Assembly (NCBI RefSeq): GCF_031951985.1
Contig: NZ_JAVLVU010000001.1
Span: 3,100,001-3,164,000 of the forward strand
Direction of reading: 5' to 3'
Length of the DNA: 64,000 nucleotides
Source: Mucilaginibacter terrae
GTDB lineage: Bacteria; Bacteroidota; Bacteroidia; Sphingobacteriales; Sphingobacteriaceae
Part shown: piece after piece, positions 36,807-46,536 of the stretch
Numbering within the stretch: position 1 is the stretch's first letter
How the letters are laid out: each line of letters opens with the position of its first letter
Program-made: the position numbers and the translations under genes
The notes under the pieces: generated by a model
The model's database searches: none
Told to the model about the DNA's origin: nothing
Seen by the model: the letters and a program-made list of their open reading frames with translations, nothing else

Positions 36807-36827
36807 AACAAGTTTAAGACATGACCT

Positions 36828-37421
36828 TTATAAATAACGTTCGTACTCTTCCCAAAACGAAGAGTTAGGGTTCATTTTTTTCGATAAGGATGCTAAGCGC
36901 TTAGGGGCTATTTCCAAACTCATCGTATCGTCATATTTATAAACACCGTCTATAAAGCATCGGATATTTGTTGAAAATAAGGTTTCCATAGAATCATAAA
37001 TTGATTGTGGTGTTGTAATTAGCAATGCAGGAGAGTAATATACAATGGTGTTATAAGTAGAACTCTTCTTATCACAATCAAATAATAAAAAGTCACCACC
37101 ACCACTGTCAAAAATGGGAAGTTTCTTTCTCAACTTGAAGTCGAATATTAGATATTCGTATTCCTTGATACTATCTTCGAGAGTTAAAAACAATCCGTTC
37201 TGAAAAAGCAAAGTTTGCTCTAGTCGTTCAAAATCGGCATGTTGTAAGCCGTTCTTAATTGAATAAAGCGTATGTAAATCTTCAGGAAAGTCGAAGTTGA
37301 TACTTTGCTCCATATACTTAATTTCACTTTCTTCGAGCCCATCTCCTAATGCTTCATAAATGTACGGGTTGGTGAAATTTATTAAGCGAAAAAACTGGTC
37401 GATAATTATTTTGAGTTCCAT
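36828..37421 (-). CDS. SUKH-family (SMI1/KNR4) putative immunity protein
   Basis: A 197-residue cytosolic protein. The SUKH core is seen in LEESEIKYMEQSINFDFPEDLHTLYSIKNGLQ (about 29-60), the typical acidic helix followed by FPEDL..LY...NG, then LIFDFKLRKKLPIFDSGGGDFLLFD. Established knowledge: SUKH proteins are a major immunity superfamily that neutralises polymorphic toxins, often nucleases. The gene starts 3 bases after the stop of the NucA/NucB-bearing RHS gene on the same strand, which is the normal toxin-then-immunity order. It should protect the producing cell from that DNase domain; the pairing is inferred from position. Confidence 0.82.
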   Translation of the reverse strand: MELKIIIDQFFRLINFTNPYIYEALGDGLEESEIKYMEQSINFDFPEDLHTLYSIKNGLQHADFERLEQTLLFQNGLFLTLEDSIKEYEYLIFDFKLRKKLPIFDSGGGDFLLFDCDKKSSTYNTIVYYSPALLITTPQSIYDSMETLFSTNIRCFIDGVYKYDDTMSLEIAPKRLASLSKKMNPNSSFWEEYERYL

Positions 37422-37424
37422 TGG

Positions 37425-40400
37425 TTAAATTGCCAAAGATAAATACATCAAATATGTTAAAAAAGTTGCAAATACTCCTCCTGCAACGACACCTTTATTT
37501 AATTTTGGCGCACTATAAGGTATTGTATATGAAGGACTATAAGCCGGAGTTCTTTTGGTTTCCAAAACAGGGACTACAACAGGCTCCAGTCCCTTATAAG
37601 GTATCAGTTTAACTCGAAATAATTCACCTTCAGAAAAATGCATTAATTGAAGATGATTACCCTGCATGCTATTTTCATGGGCAGGAACTAGCACTGTGCT
37701 TGCTCCCAAACCACCCTGTAAGGTTGAAGCAAACGGATATTCGTCAACTTGCCACCCAAAAGGTCTTTTGTAATAAGGATTGTTCCAATATCCAAGTGCC
37801 AGTCTTCTTCGCTCGTTATAACCCAATCTACTAAAAACTAAAAGAGACGGTTTGTGTAAAACCTCAATTGCGAATTTAATATGATGATAAACGAACGGCG
37901 TTAGCAATTCAAAAACATAGAACGTTTTTATTTCTTTCGGATTCCCACCGCCGGGTGGTTGCTCAGAAGCAGCACTATTGTCTTGACTTGTTTCGCTACT
38001 ATTTTCATTTTCAGAATTTGCTCGCTCGTTAGCAGATTGCTGACCAAGTCCCAGCCAATCAATATCACCTCGAGCATCAGGCGTTATGAATCTTCCAAAT
38101 GAATCAAATCTATCTCTGCCATACATGTCTTGGTCAGCCATTCCATCAGGATCTATAAACCTTAGCGGATTGTTTTTCCCGTAAATGTATGGCGCCCAAG
38201 ATCTACTCTGCTCTGCTAAAGGATCGATACTGAACCATCTAGCTATAATAGGATCATAAAACCTCGCTCCATAATCATATTGAACCAGTTCTTCCTGTAA
38301 TTCTTTGCTATTGTAAAGGTATTTATTCCCATCATTTTGCTGCCGGTGCACGTTTAAGCCAAATGGATAGTAATCATCTTCTCCCACCTGTCCGCTCGAC
38401 GTTACCGTGACCCGGTTGTTTCCCAAATGGTCTTTCAGGGTGTACTCATAGTTGTAACTGGCTCCCGAACGAATGGCGCGGCCTTCATCCGTTTGGATAA
38501 AATCTATCGTGCCGTCTGTTTTGTACTGTATCCCGCTTACATAATCTGTTACACTACCGGCCCCTTGGGCAAATACCTTTTTCAGCTTTTGCCCTGTAGC
38601 TGTATAAGTGTATGTCAAACCTTTTCCTGGTATGATGGCAGGCAGGTTAAGCATATTATAATTTATGCTGTTACCCTGTCCATCACTTGTGGCGTTACCA
38701 TTGAGGTCGTAGTCATAACTCCGGAAACTGCTGCCGCTATTCGTTACGTTGCTTAACTGGTTACCATCATTATAGTTATAATGTAATGTTGCGTTGTAGG
38801 GCCCCGTGCGGGTAAGGTCGCGTATATTGCCCATCGCATCGTATACAATGCCAGTTTCACTAAACCCTGTGCTGGAGACGCCCTCGGTCAACCTGTTCAA
38901 TTTATCATAACTGTACTTTACATATTGATTGCCACTTTCCTGACCACGATATTGTTGCTCCGAAATATTACCGTTCCATTGTGGCATCGAGCCTTGTAAT
39001 GGATGGTTGTATCGCAATTCTAAACTAAAGCGTTTGTTGCTAGTTATAGCCAAATTGGGGTCGTTGACGCGGGTTAGCCAGCCACGTTCATTATAACTGT
39101 AATCAATGCTTTGTAAGTTATCACCTACTTGTTTGTTCTTTACCTGACCAACCTCGTTATAGAAAAGTTGATTTAGAACTGTAGGCGTGGCTCCATTAAT
39201 ACTCTGACGAGCACGAGTACGTCTGCCCATATGATCATAATCATATGTTATATCAATTGTAGTCGAATTTCCGTTTGCAACATGAGTCCGTGTAGATGTA
39301 AGCAACTCATCAGTAAAACTATAGGTATTATCTATAATATCACTCCCGCCAAGGTGATTTTGGCTTTTGACCTGAATAATTTTTCCTTCATTGTCAAAAT
39401 AATTTACGGTCCATAGATAATTCCCCGTTCCTAGAATATTAATCTTTGTAGCAGTCAACAATCCTGTAGGATGAAGAAGTTGATTTCCTACGGAGCTATT
39501 AAAGGGGTTTCCAGGAAAAAGATAGTCGTCATAGTAATTTATAGTCAATACTTGTCCCGGTGGGTCATCCTGATTATAACCAGTGGCTAAATTGTTATTA
39601 TCTCGATTAGCAGAGGTTGGTGTGTGGTTATTAGACCAGTCCTGTAGCCAAAGTCGCAAGCTTGGATCTGGCGATGACAAATTATTGTTACCATTGTTAC
39701 CTGACTGCCATATCCCAGTCATAATAACGCGCCCCATTTTATCATAACGATTAAATGTCCACTCTTGTAACTGTTTATTTCGTTGATTTGCGTCTTGAAT
39801 GAAAGTGATCCTATCTTCTTTATTGTACACGTAATATTCCCACCCTTTGCCGGGTAGCTTTTTTTCAATCAATCGTCTTCTATTATCATAGCGGTACTGA
39901 TAACAAAAGTTATTTAAATTACTCAAACTTGGAATAGATTGCTCGTCAGGATTTACACCAGGGGTAAGTATGAAACTCAAATTACCACTATCATCGTAAA
40001 CATAATAAGTCGATAATTTCTCTATTGTATTATTTTTCCAATTGAATAATCGCCTAAGTATAATACGCCCTTCCTTATCTTTGTATTCATGCTTCTGTCC
40101 GAGAAAATTCGCTGTCCCTTCAATGTAATTCTCGTCTTTTGTTATCGTTAAATAAAGCTCGTTAGCTGCGTAAAAACCAGTGCCAGTTAAACTATACCGA
40201 TACTCTCCCGATAAGTTGTTTATAAGCTCCGCATTGTACAACCTAACAGAATAGTCCCCTGATGCCAAATTTGACTTATATTCTTTCCTTATCGTATGTC
40301 CTGCACCCACGATCCCAGATGCAGTTGGTTGCCAATCATTGCCAGGAGCCCCCTGCTCAATAGGACGATTTAAAGGCGATGACTCAAAGTTTGTGATAGC

Positions 40401-42911
40401 ATATGGTGTCGGAATTCGCACTAGTCCGTTTGGAAGCATTTCCCCACTATTGCCCGCTCCGCCTGGGTGATAAAAAGATTGTTGTTCAGTGATTGCGTTT
40501 ATACGAAAACTGCCATTACTACCTATTTCTGTAATATAAGGTAAGTATTTGATAGCTTCTCTTCCAAATTGATCATAGGCACTTGGAAGTATTAAGTCTT
40601 TAGAGGCGTCTTGGTTTCCCCCGAATTGTACAGTTTGCTCCAATCGCCCGAGGCCATCAATGTACTGTATATCAGCCATCACCTCACCCGCTGTCTTGTT
40701 TCTTATGCTGTTCTCGTCGAGATATTCCCCCCTTGGTCTGCGGGTAATAACATAGTTCCGGTCCTGGCTCGGCTGAGGGCCTTGCCCGCTACCACTGCCT
40801 CCGGTCGATATGTTCAGGACGTAACTACTATTCCCGCTGGCATTGCTCACGGTTACCGTATATGCGGTTAAGGTTGTAGCTAATGAAGGCGTGCCACTGA
40901 TCGTCCCCGTGGCCGGGTCGAATACCAAACCCTGTGGCAGTGCCGGACTGATACTGAACGGGGCGGTGATCACCTTACGTACTTTATGATTACCCAACTC
41001 ACTGGTAAGGATATTACCGTTAGGGTCTAAGGCGATGCCGTAGGGCATGTTCAGCATGGCTGATGTACCGATGCCTTCTAAAGACCCGGCGATGCCGTTT
41101 CCTGCTATCGTGGTTACCACACCTGCTGGTGTTACCTTACGCAGCCGGTTATTGTATTCGTCTGCCACATACAGGTTGCCTTGCTTATCTATCACCATGC
41201 CTGTAGGGTAATAGAACTGTGCGGATGTCCCTGTGCCATCCGCACTGCCTTGTGCCCCGTTGCCTGCGAAGGTACTTACATTACCCGAGGCATCTATCTT
41301 ACGGATAGCATGGTTATACCGGTCCAGCACATACAACGTGTTCGATGGCCCAATGGCTACAGCGCTCGGATAGTTGAACGAGGAAGAAAATGCGTTACCG
41401 TTCGTCATTCCTGTTGCACCTGTTCCGGCAACGGTACTTACCGTACCGTTCACCGCTATCTTGCGGATGCGGTGGTTCCAGGTATCGGCCACATACAGGG
41501 TCCCTGAAGCGTCCATCGCTGTACCGATGGGAATATTGAAGGAGGCCGATAAAGCGGCCCCATCGGCATAACCTGCATATCCGTTGCCGGCTTTTGTAGT
41601 TACATATCCCGAAGGGCTGATTTGCCGGATGCGGTTGTTCGTCTGGTCGCCCACATACACATTACCGGATGCATCTGTACTGATGCTGGAAGGATGGTTA
41701 AAGCTTGCGCCACTGCCCATTCCATCGGCGTAGCCGGTGCCGCTTCCTGCAAACGTACTCACAGTGCCCGAGGTGGTGATCTTGCGTATCCGGTCGTTCC
41801 CTGTATCAGCCACATAGATATCACCCGAGGCATCCGTACCGAGGCCTAAAGGCTGGTAGAAACTGGCGGATGAGGCAATTCCGTCAGTTGAACCGATATT
41901 GCCATTTCCTGCCACTGTAACGGTCTGCCCGTATGCATACGGAGCTCCACCGCTGTTGGCGGGGGTTATACTACTGATAGCTATACCTGCCGGGAAACTA
42001 TAACTGCCCTGTGCATAACTGATATTAGGTGCTGCCTGCTGGCTTAGGCTAAATTGAAATGCTATATTACCTGTATTGGTACCGTAACCTTCGGTAACTA
42101 CATAATAGGTACCGGGAGGCAGGGTCAAACGGAGAGATGCCTCATTGTAAGTGGTACATATCTGGTTTCCCAGGTTATCGTCGTCATTGGTGGCGACTAC
42201 AGCACCGCTACTGTTGAGCAGATGCATGTAGGTATCAAAACCGCTCCCACAGGTTGAAAGCGTTACCGTAGCTGGATTAGTTAGTGTAAAACGGTAGAAG
42301 ATATCATTGCTGGGTTGGCCTATATCATTCCCTATACATGAGGGCGCATTGCTGCGTATATCGCTATAATAGCCTACCCCGCTGAATGTTCCGGCATCTA
42401 TCGCATTGGACATATTGGCTCCCGCAGGCAAACCTCCACCTGCTGCCGTGATCGACAGGCTGTAATCGCCGGTATTACTGCTATAGCCTTCCACAACCAC
42501 ATAATACACCCCGGTTTCTCCAATCGTATGTTGCAGGAGGGAAGTGTTGCCTCCGCAACCGCCATCGTCGTCTGAGGCCACTTCATTACCCCAGGCATCG
42601 AACAACCGCACAAAGGTATCATAGTTGCTCCCGCATAAGGATATAGAAAGGTTGGTGCCTGCATCTGCGTTTATCATATACCAAACTTCAGGGCTTGGGT
42701 AGCCGACATGATCTGAATAGCTGACTCCTCCGTAATATGAGTTGTTCCGGTAATCGCTGTATGAGCCGCCGCAGGCCGTAAATGATCCTGCCGGGATGGC
42801 GTCGTACATATAGGTGCCATTCTGGCCTTGTGCTTTGCCGGGTAACAGCCATATACACATGAGCAGCAACAGCGCACGGAGCGCCATAACGGTAGTGGGT
42901 AGAACGTTCAT
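37425..42911 (-). CDS. PPC/NHL/DUF6443/RHS surface protein with NucA/NucB-like DNase tip
   Basis: An 1828-residue secreted polymorphic-toxin-like protein. Order: signal peptide (about 1-29); two bacterial pre-peptidase C-terminal (PPC) sandwiches (about 30-295, each with YYVV.EGY...G.(Y/I)); five or six NHL propeller repeats (about 325-650; repeated YVADT.N.RIRK(I/V)...G.V.T.AG.G); a putative-Ig domain (LPQGLVFDPATGTISGTP); DUF6443 (ADIQYIDGLGRLEQTVQ); RHS repeats; RHS core (YDYGARFYDPIIARWFSIDPL near 1550); low-complexity linker (about 1625-1660); a C-terminal domain with DEYPFAST near 1719 and VPAHENSMQGNHL, resembling deoxyribonuclease NucA/NucB; a Pro-rich stretch; and a final membrane helix (about 1803-1825). 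Likely displayed or released to kill competitors by DNA damage. The delivery route is unknown. Confidence 0.85.
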   Translation of the reverse strand: MNVLPTTVMALRALLLLMCIWLLPGKAQGQNGTYMYDAIPAGSFTACGGSYSDYRNNSYYGGVSYSDHVGYPSPEVWYMINADAGTNLSISLCGSNYDTFVRLFDAWGNEVASDDDGGCGGNTSLLQHTIGETGVYYVVVEGYSSNTGDYSLSITAAGGGLPAGANMSNAIDAGTFSGVGYYSDIRSNAPSCIGNDIGQPSNDIFYRFTLTNPATVTLSTCGSGFDTYMHLLNSSGAVVATNDDDNLGNQICTTYNEASLRLTLPPGTYYVVTEGYGTNTGNIAFQFSLSQQAAPNISYAQGSYSFPAGIAISSITPANSGGAPYAYGQTVTVAGNGNIGSTDGIASSASFYQPLGLGTDASGDIYVADTGNDRIRKITTSGTVSTFAGSGTGYADGMGSGASFNHPSSISTDASGNVYVGDQTNNRIRQISPSGYVTTKAGNGYAGYADGAALSASFNIPIGTAMDASGTLYVADTWNHRIRKIAVNGTVSTVAGTGATGMTNGNAFSSSFNYPSAVAIGPSNTLYVLDRYNHAIRKIDASGNVSTFAGNGAQGSADGTGTSAQFYYPTGMVIDKQGNLYVADEYNNRLRKVTPAGVVTTIAGNGIAGSLEGIGTSAMLNMPYGIALDPNGNILTSELGNHKVRKVITAPFSISPALPQGLVFDPATGTISGTPSLATTLTAYTVTVSNASGNSSYVLNISTGGSGSGQGPQPSQDRNYVITRRPRGEYLDENSIRNKTAGEVMADIQYIDGLGRLEQTVQFGGNQDASKDLILPSAYDQFGREAIKYLPYITEIGSNGSFRINAITEQQSFYHPGGAGNSGEMLPNGLVRIPTPYAITNFESSPLNRPIEQGAPGNDWQPTASGIVGAGHTIRKEYKSNLASGDYSVRLYNAELINNLSGEYRYSLTGTGFYAANELYLTITKDENYIEGTANFLGQKHEYKDKEGRIILRRLFNWKNNTIEKLSTYYVYDDSGNLSFILTPGVNPDEQSIPSLSNLNNFCYQYRYDNRRRLIEKKLPGKGWEYYVYNKEDRITFIQDANQRNKQLQEWTFNRYDKMGRVIMTGIWQSGNNGNNNLSSPDPSLRLWLQDWSNNHTPTSANRDNNNLATGYNQDDPPGQVLTINYYDDYLFPGNPFNSSVGNQLLHPTGLLTATKINILGTGNYLWTVNYFDNEGKIIQVKSQNHLGGSDIIDNTYSFTDELLTSTRTHVANGNSTTIDITYDYDHMGRRTRARQSINGATPTVLNQLFYNEVGQVKNKQVGDNLQSIDYSYNERGWLTRVNDPNLAITSNKRFSLELRYNHPLQGSMPQWNGNISEQQYRGQESGNQYVKYSYDKLNRLTEGVSSTGFSETGIVYDAMGNIRDLTRTGPYNATLHYNYNDGNQLSNVTNSGSSFRSYDYDLNGNATSDGQGNSINYNMLNLPAIIPGKGLTYTYTATGQKLKKVFAQGAGSVTDYVSGIQYKTDGTIDFIQTDEGRAIRSGASYNYEYTLKDHLGNNRVTVTSSGQVGEDDYYPFGLNVHRQQNDGNKYLYNSKELQEELVQYDYGARFYDPIIARWFSIDPLAEQSRSWAPYIYGKNNPLRFIDPDGMADQDMYGRDRFDSFGRFITPDARGDIDWLGLGQQSANERANSENENSSETSQDNSAASEQPPGGGNPKEIKTFYVFELLTPFVYHHIKFAIEVLHKPSLLVFSRLGYNERRRLALGYWNNPYYKRPFGWQVDEYPFASTLQGGLGASTVLVPAHENSMQGNHLQLMHFSEGELFRVKLIPYKGLEPVVVPVLETKRTPAYSPSYTIPYSAPKLNKGVVAGGVFATFLTYLMYLSLAI

Positions 42912-42943
42912 AAGGTTGAGGTGTGAGATAGTGGTTGTTCGGG

Positions 42944-43318
42944 TTATTGGTTTTCAGGCGTACGCTCTGTGGTCGGGATGATCTTCGCCTGCTGCTCTGG
43001 TGTCAGCATCGTTTTCAGTTTCCGGTTCTTTTCCTGCATCAGTGCTTTGACCCGCTGTTTCCTTTGCTCCTGGCTCAAGCCTGTTTCTGCCATCAATGCG
43101 TTCAAGCCTGCTTTGTACTCATCTTGCACCTGCGCCACCTGTTGTGCCTTCGCTGAATCGATATGTAAGGACTGGCGGTAATACATCCGCTGTTTACCTC
43201 TCGCGCTGTCCTGACGTAATTGCTGTTTTTGCAATTGTTGGAGATCCTTCTGCTGGCTATAACTGGTTTGTATTATCAAAAGCAATACAGGTATTATGCA
43301 AAATTTCTTTTTCATCAA
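42944..43318 (-). CDS. Small Spy/CpxP-like periplasmic protein
   Basis: A 124-residue secreted protein: signal MMKKKFCIIPVLLLIIQTSYSQ, then an all-helical, Gln/Lys/Arg-rich chain. SLHIDSAKAQQVAQVQDEYKAG and a terminal LTPEQQAKI resemble the LTxxQ motifs of Spy/CpxP ATP-independent chaperones. It lies between the two giant RHS-type genes, 20 bases after one and 32 bases before the other, so it is surely cotranscribed. A holding chaperone role for the long secreted partners is an inference from motif and place. The second Met (MKKKF) is an equally good start. Confidence 0.7.
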   Translation of the reverse strand: MMKKKFCIIPVLLLIIQTSYSQQKDLQQLQKQQLRQDSARGKQRMYYRQSLHIDSAKAQQVAQVQDEYKAGLNALMAETGLSQEQRKQRVKALMQEKNRKLKTMLTPEQQAKIIPTTERTPENQ

Positions 43319-43338
43319 CTGTTAGGTTTTATATTTTA

Positions 43339-46300
43339 TTAATTGTTTTGGTAGTGGTATTCTACATTCTTCACAATTTTTCCATTATGATCACGAACAG
43401 TTTTTAACCGCTGGAGGCTGTCATATTCATAAGTTGTGATCTGACCTTTAGGATCTATCATTGATGTCATTCCTATTAAAGGTTCATACGTATATGTTGT
43501 AACTTGAATCTCTGGTTGACTGGAAAAGTGCGTCCTTAGAAGATTCAATAAAGGAGTAAGATTTTGAGTATCAAAATCTTGTAGAAAAGCCAAATCTACA
43601 TCGGCCTGACCCAAGGCACTTAAAATGTTGTCGAAATTAGCGCCAGTGACTTTCGCGATGGGATAACTGTGATTATACCCCCAAAGAATACAGCTTGTTA
43701 GCCCATTCTTCTCTGTATATTGAGCAAGATTGCCCTTTGTAGTATATCGATCAATCACTAATTCATTAACCAATATAGAATCAGTATAACCTTTCTTTGT
43801 AATGGATGGCAAGGTCAAAACACTACCGTTGTAAAAGCCAAATTCATTTTTTTTGACTTCTAAAAGCTTCCATGTTGCAGTCCCAGCTATCTTTTTGTAT
43901 TGTAATTGCTCAATTATCGGATTTATAATATTCCTTGAAGTCAAACTATCGTAAACGGGAGTACCTGAAAACTCGAATGGATATTTAAATATAGCCTTCC
44001 ACGAGTTGCCTTTGCTATCTGCGCTTTCAGTTCGGGTTAATTGTATATGCTCCGGTCTGTCATAATAATGCTTGGTTAATGTTATGACCGCAGAAGCCGT
44101 ATCAATACCATTGTATAAGTACTCAGTGGTAGAAATAGGATGACTCCAAGCAGACACCAATTTATATGGTGCATATTTAAAATATGCATACGTGTTTTCA
44201 GTTGTGTATGGCGAGTTAAATGCAGTTCCAATTTGAATTAAGTTCATTCCAACAATATTTTTTTCGTTGTTGGATTCATTACCTCTAAAAGCCCAAAACT
44301 GTTGCGGATTATGGTATACTTTGTATTTATTTGTGATTCTTTTTACTGGTTCAAATTGATTATTGTTTAAACGATAGGTAATTTTTTCCAACTGCATCCC
44401 CCTCAAAAAGTCGTAGGAAGTTATATTTGAAAAAGGCACTTCAAGTGCTGAGCCGTAAATGTCGGGAGTGACGGAGAATTGTGTCAAAGTTTTACCATTC
44501 TGCCCATTAAGCCCATCAAATTCAGTGACGTATTCGTAAATAACAGGACTTCCATTCAACGTACTAACAGGCCATACCCCATTGCCCATTCGACATAGAT
44601 AGCTGCAATCGAAGACAACATTTTGAATTATTTTTGCATCTTTATAGATGTAAGAAAACCTCGGAATTCCTTCAAAATAACCACTGGAGAAACCCGTGCT
44701 GGGATTTAAATATTGAAAACTCTTAATCAGAGGTGAGGGGTCTGAAGAATTTTTGCTCGAAACTATTCTGTCAACTCTTAGCCCACCTGCTAACCGGGTT
44801 GATGGCACGCTCGAAATATCTTCACTAATCTCTTCCCAGGACAAAATGCCTCCACAATTGCATCCCTCACTCGTGGTACTCACATAATAGGAATGGCCTC
44901 GCAGAACACTTTGAGTGGATTCAATATAACCGGGAAGCAGCAGAGGTCCTTGGTCAGGATTAATTATAGATAGTGACTTTGTTGGATCATCGGCACGCAC
45001 TAAATTCACATAGCAGGAATTACCCATCGCAGGAACGCCTGGACAATCTGAATAGGTGAATGATAGCTTTACATTGATAGCATTTTCCGGAATAAAAAAC
45101 ACCTCTGGCTGCGCTGTATTTACACTTGTATTACCAAAGGTCCTGGTAACGGTTGTGAAATTTCCGGAAGGCTGTCCTGCAGGTATTGTGTATTCATTTG
45201 CATGGTATTCAAAAGTCGTAAATCCCCCAGTGGGGAAAACGAATCTTTTCAAAACAAGGTATTGCATGAAATCATTATCAGCATTTCGATCAGCACCATC
45301 AATCTGTCCATATGTTGGTGCAACAATTTTAGGCAGCAAAGAGCTATTCAACAATTTACCATTATAATAACCCCAAAAATCTTGGGCATATGAGCCGCGA
45401 TTTGGCATTTTTTTATTTGATCCATAATTGTACTCAAATAAATAGGGTGGTTTTCCTTCCTCGGTAACTGCATCAAGTTTAAGCCTATAAAAATCTGGGT
45501 TGTTAATATTACTTTCAATGTCCCAAGACTCGAAATAAGAAGTAGTTAATGAGAAGCTTTTACGCAATTCACTCTTGTAAAATATCTTTATCCCTGTTAA
45601 TGCGTTTGTTCCAGGCAAATCTTTACGAATAGCCACATCATAGTCAAATTTAATTTCTCGTAAATCATCAGCGACAATTCTTTTTATTCTCATACCAAGC
45701 ACTTGAGCAACACTTTTACAGTTAATCGAACCTGTGATAATCGGACAACCATTTTGGTTAGGTTCAGCTAAATAGTCTGTTTGCGTTGTGTTTTGCGTAT
45801 AAGAATATCCGATAGACTCGTACTCTATATTTATAAATCTTCCATTAGGTGATTCAATGCGAGTTAGGTAATAAACGATATTGTCCAGATCTTGATCCAA
45901 ATTCATTCCTTGCGGACCTAGCGTACAAGTTCCAACTTTGTCAATATGCGTTGATTCCATGGCGTAGAAAAAATATTTCAGGCCATTTTCATCAGTTATA
46001 ATATTGTCTTTGATTAGAATTTTTTGATACGGGATTGTGTAAGCTTGCCCCTGTGAACGAAAAAAACGTCCGCCTCTCCCAAGCATACTAAAGGTATAAA
46101 GATCCGGTTTACTATCTTCAATATTATCAACTACATTTCGCGCATATGTGTAACCTGTTGGTGTAGTTGGATTAAATGAGAAAAAATCGGGAAGTCCTTG
46201 TTCGGAATCGACACGGCCGTAAACTGTTCTAGCAATCATACCTCCAGCATTTAAAGCCCAACCCAGTCCAACCGTACTTGATATTTCATCGACTCTGATA

Positions 46301-46536
46301 CCACCTGCATGATAGTCAATTGAAATTGGGAACTTTATTTCGCCTACTGATAGTTCATAAATTGGAATAGAAACTTTAGGTACACCGGTATAAAGTGAAA
46401 CTGGAATATCAGTGAATTTCCCCAAAGAAGTAGCGTCAGGTGTTGGAGGAGTTACATTTATGTTTCCTTGTGCAAGAGAAATTAAAGGAGCTGTGCTGAT
46501 GATGAAAAATAATACTTTAAGAATAAAGTTGCGCAT
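43339..46536 (-). CDS. Large secreted RHS-type protein
   Basis: A 1065-residue protein with signal peptide MRNFILKVLFFIISTAPLISLAQ. The N-terminal region (about 25-120) has the pattern DATSLGKFTDIPVSLYTGVPKVSIPIYEL...ISIDYHAGGIRVDEISSTVGLGWALNAGG, common to Bacteroidota SpvB/RHS-like shells. The middle is beta-rich and holds a Cys cluster (SEGCNCGGIL). The C terminus has clear YD repeats (GMTSMIDPKGQITTYEYDSLQRLKTVRDHNGKIVKN) but stops without an RHS core or toxin domain. It is first in the operon and probably forms part of the shell or surface anchor used by the toxin-tipped RHS protein downstream. Function not established. Confidence 0.78.
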   Translation of the reverse strand: MRNFILKVLFFIISTAPLISLAQGNINVTPPTPDATSLGKFTDIPVSLYTGVPKVSIPIYELSVGEIKFPISIDYHAGGIRVDEISSTVGLGWALNAGGMIARTVYGRVDSEQGLPDFFSFNPTTPTGYTYARNVVDNIEDSKPDLYTFSMLGRGGRFFRSQGQAYTIPYQKILIKDNIITDENGLKYFFYAMESTHIDKVGTCTLGPQGMNLDQDLDNIVYYLTRIESPNGRFINIEYESIGYSYTQNTTQTDYLAEPNQNGCPIITGSINCKSVAQVLGMRIKRIVADDLREIKFDYDVAIRKDLPGTNALTGIKIFYKSELRKSFSLTTSYFESWDIESNINNPDFYRLKLDAVTEEGKPPYLFEYNYGSNKKMPNRGSYAQDFWGYYNGKLLNSSLLPKIVAPTYGQIDGADRNADNDFMQYLVLKRFVFPTGGFTTFEYHANEYTIPAGQPSGNFTTVTRTFGNTSVNTAQPEVFFIPENAINVKLSFTYSDCPGVPAMGNSCYVNLVRADDPTKSLSIINPDQGPLLLPGYIESTQSVLRGHSYYVSTTSEGCNCGGILSWEEISEDISSVPSTRLAGGLRVDRIVSSKNSSDPSPLIKSFQYLNPSTGFSSGYFEGIPRFSYIYKDAKIIQNVVFDCSYLCRMGNGVWPVSTLNGSPVIYEYVTEFDGLNGQNGKTLTQFSVTPDIYGSALEVPFSNITSYDFLRGMQLEKITYRLNNNQFEPVKRITNKYKVYHNPQQFWAFRGNESNNEKNIVGMNLIQIGTAFNSPYTTENTYAYFKYAPYKLVSAWSHPISTTEYLYNGIDTASAVITLTKHYYDRPEHIQLTRTESADSKGNSWKAIFKYPFEFSGTPVYDSLTSRNIINPIIEQLQYKKIAGTATWKLLEVKKNEFGFYNGSVLTLPSITKKGYTDSILVNELVIDRYTTKGNLAQYTEKNGLTSCILWGYNHSYPIAKVTGANFDNILSALGQADVDLAFLQDFDTQNLTPLLNLLRTHFSSQPEIQVTTYTYEPLIGMTSMIDPKGQITTYEYDSLQRLKTVRDHNGKIVKNVEYHYQNN

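Noticed and set aside
40900..41950. Repeated blocks of about 160 bases as a possible tandem DNA repeat
   Set aside because: They encode NHL propeller blades in frame; DNA identity between blocks is limited.
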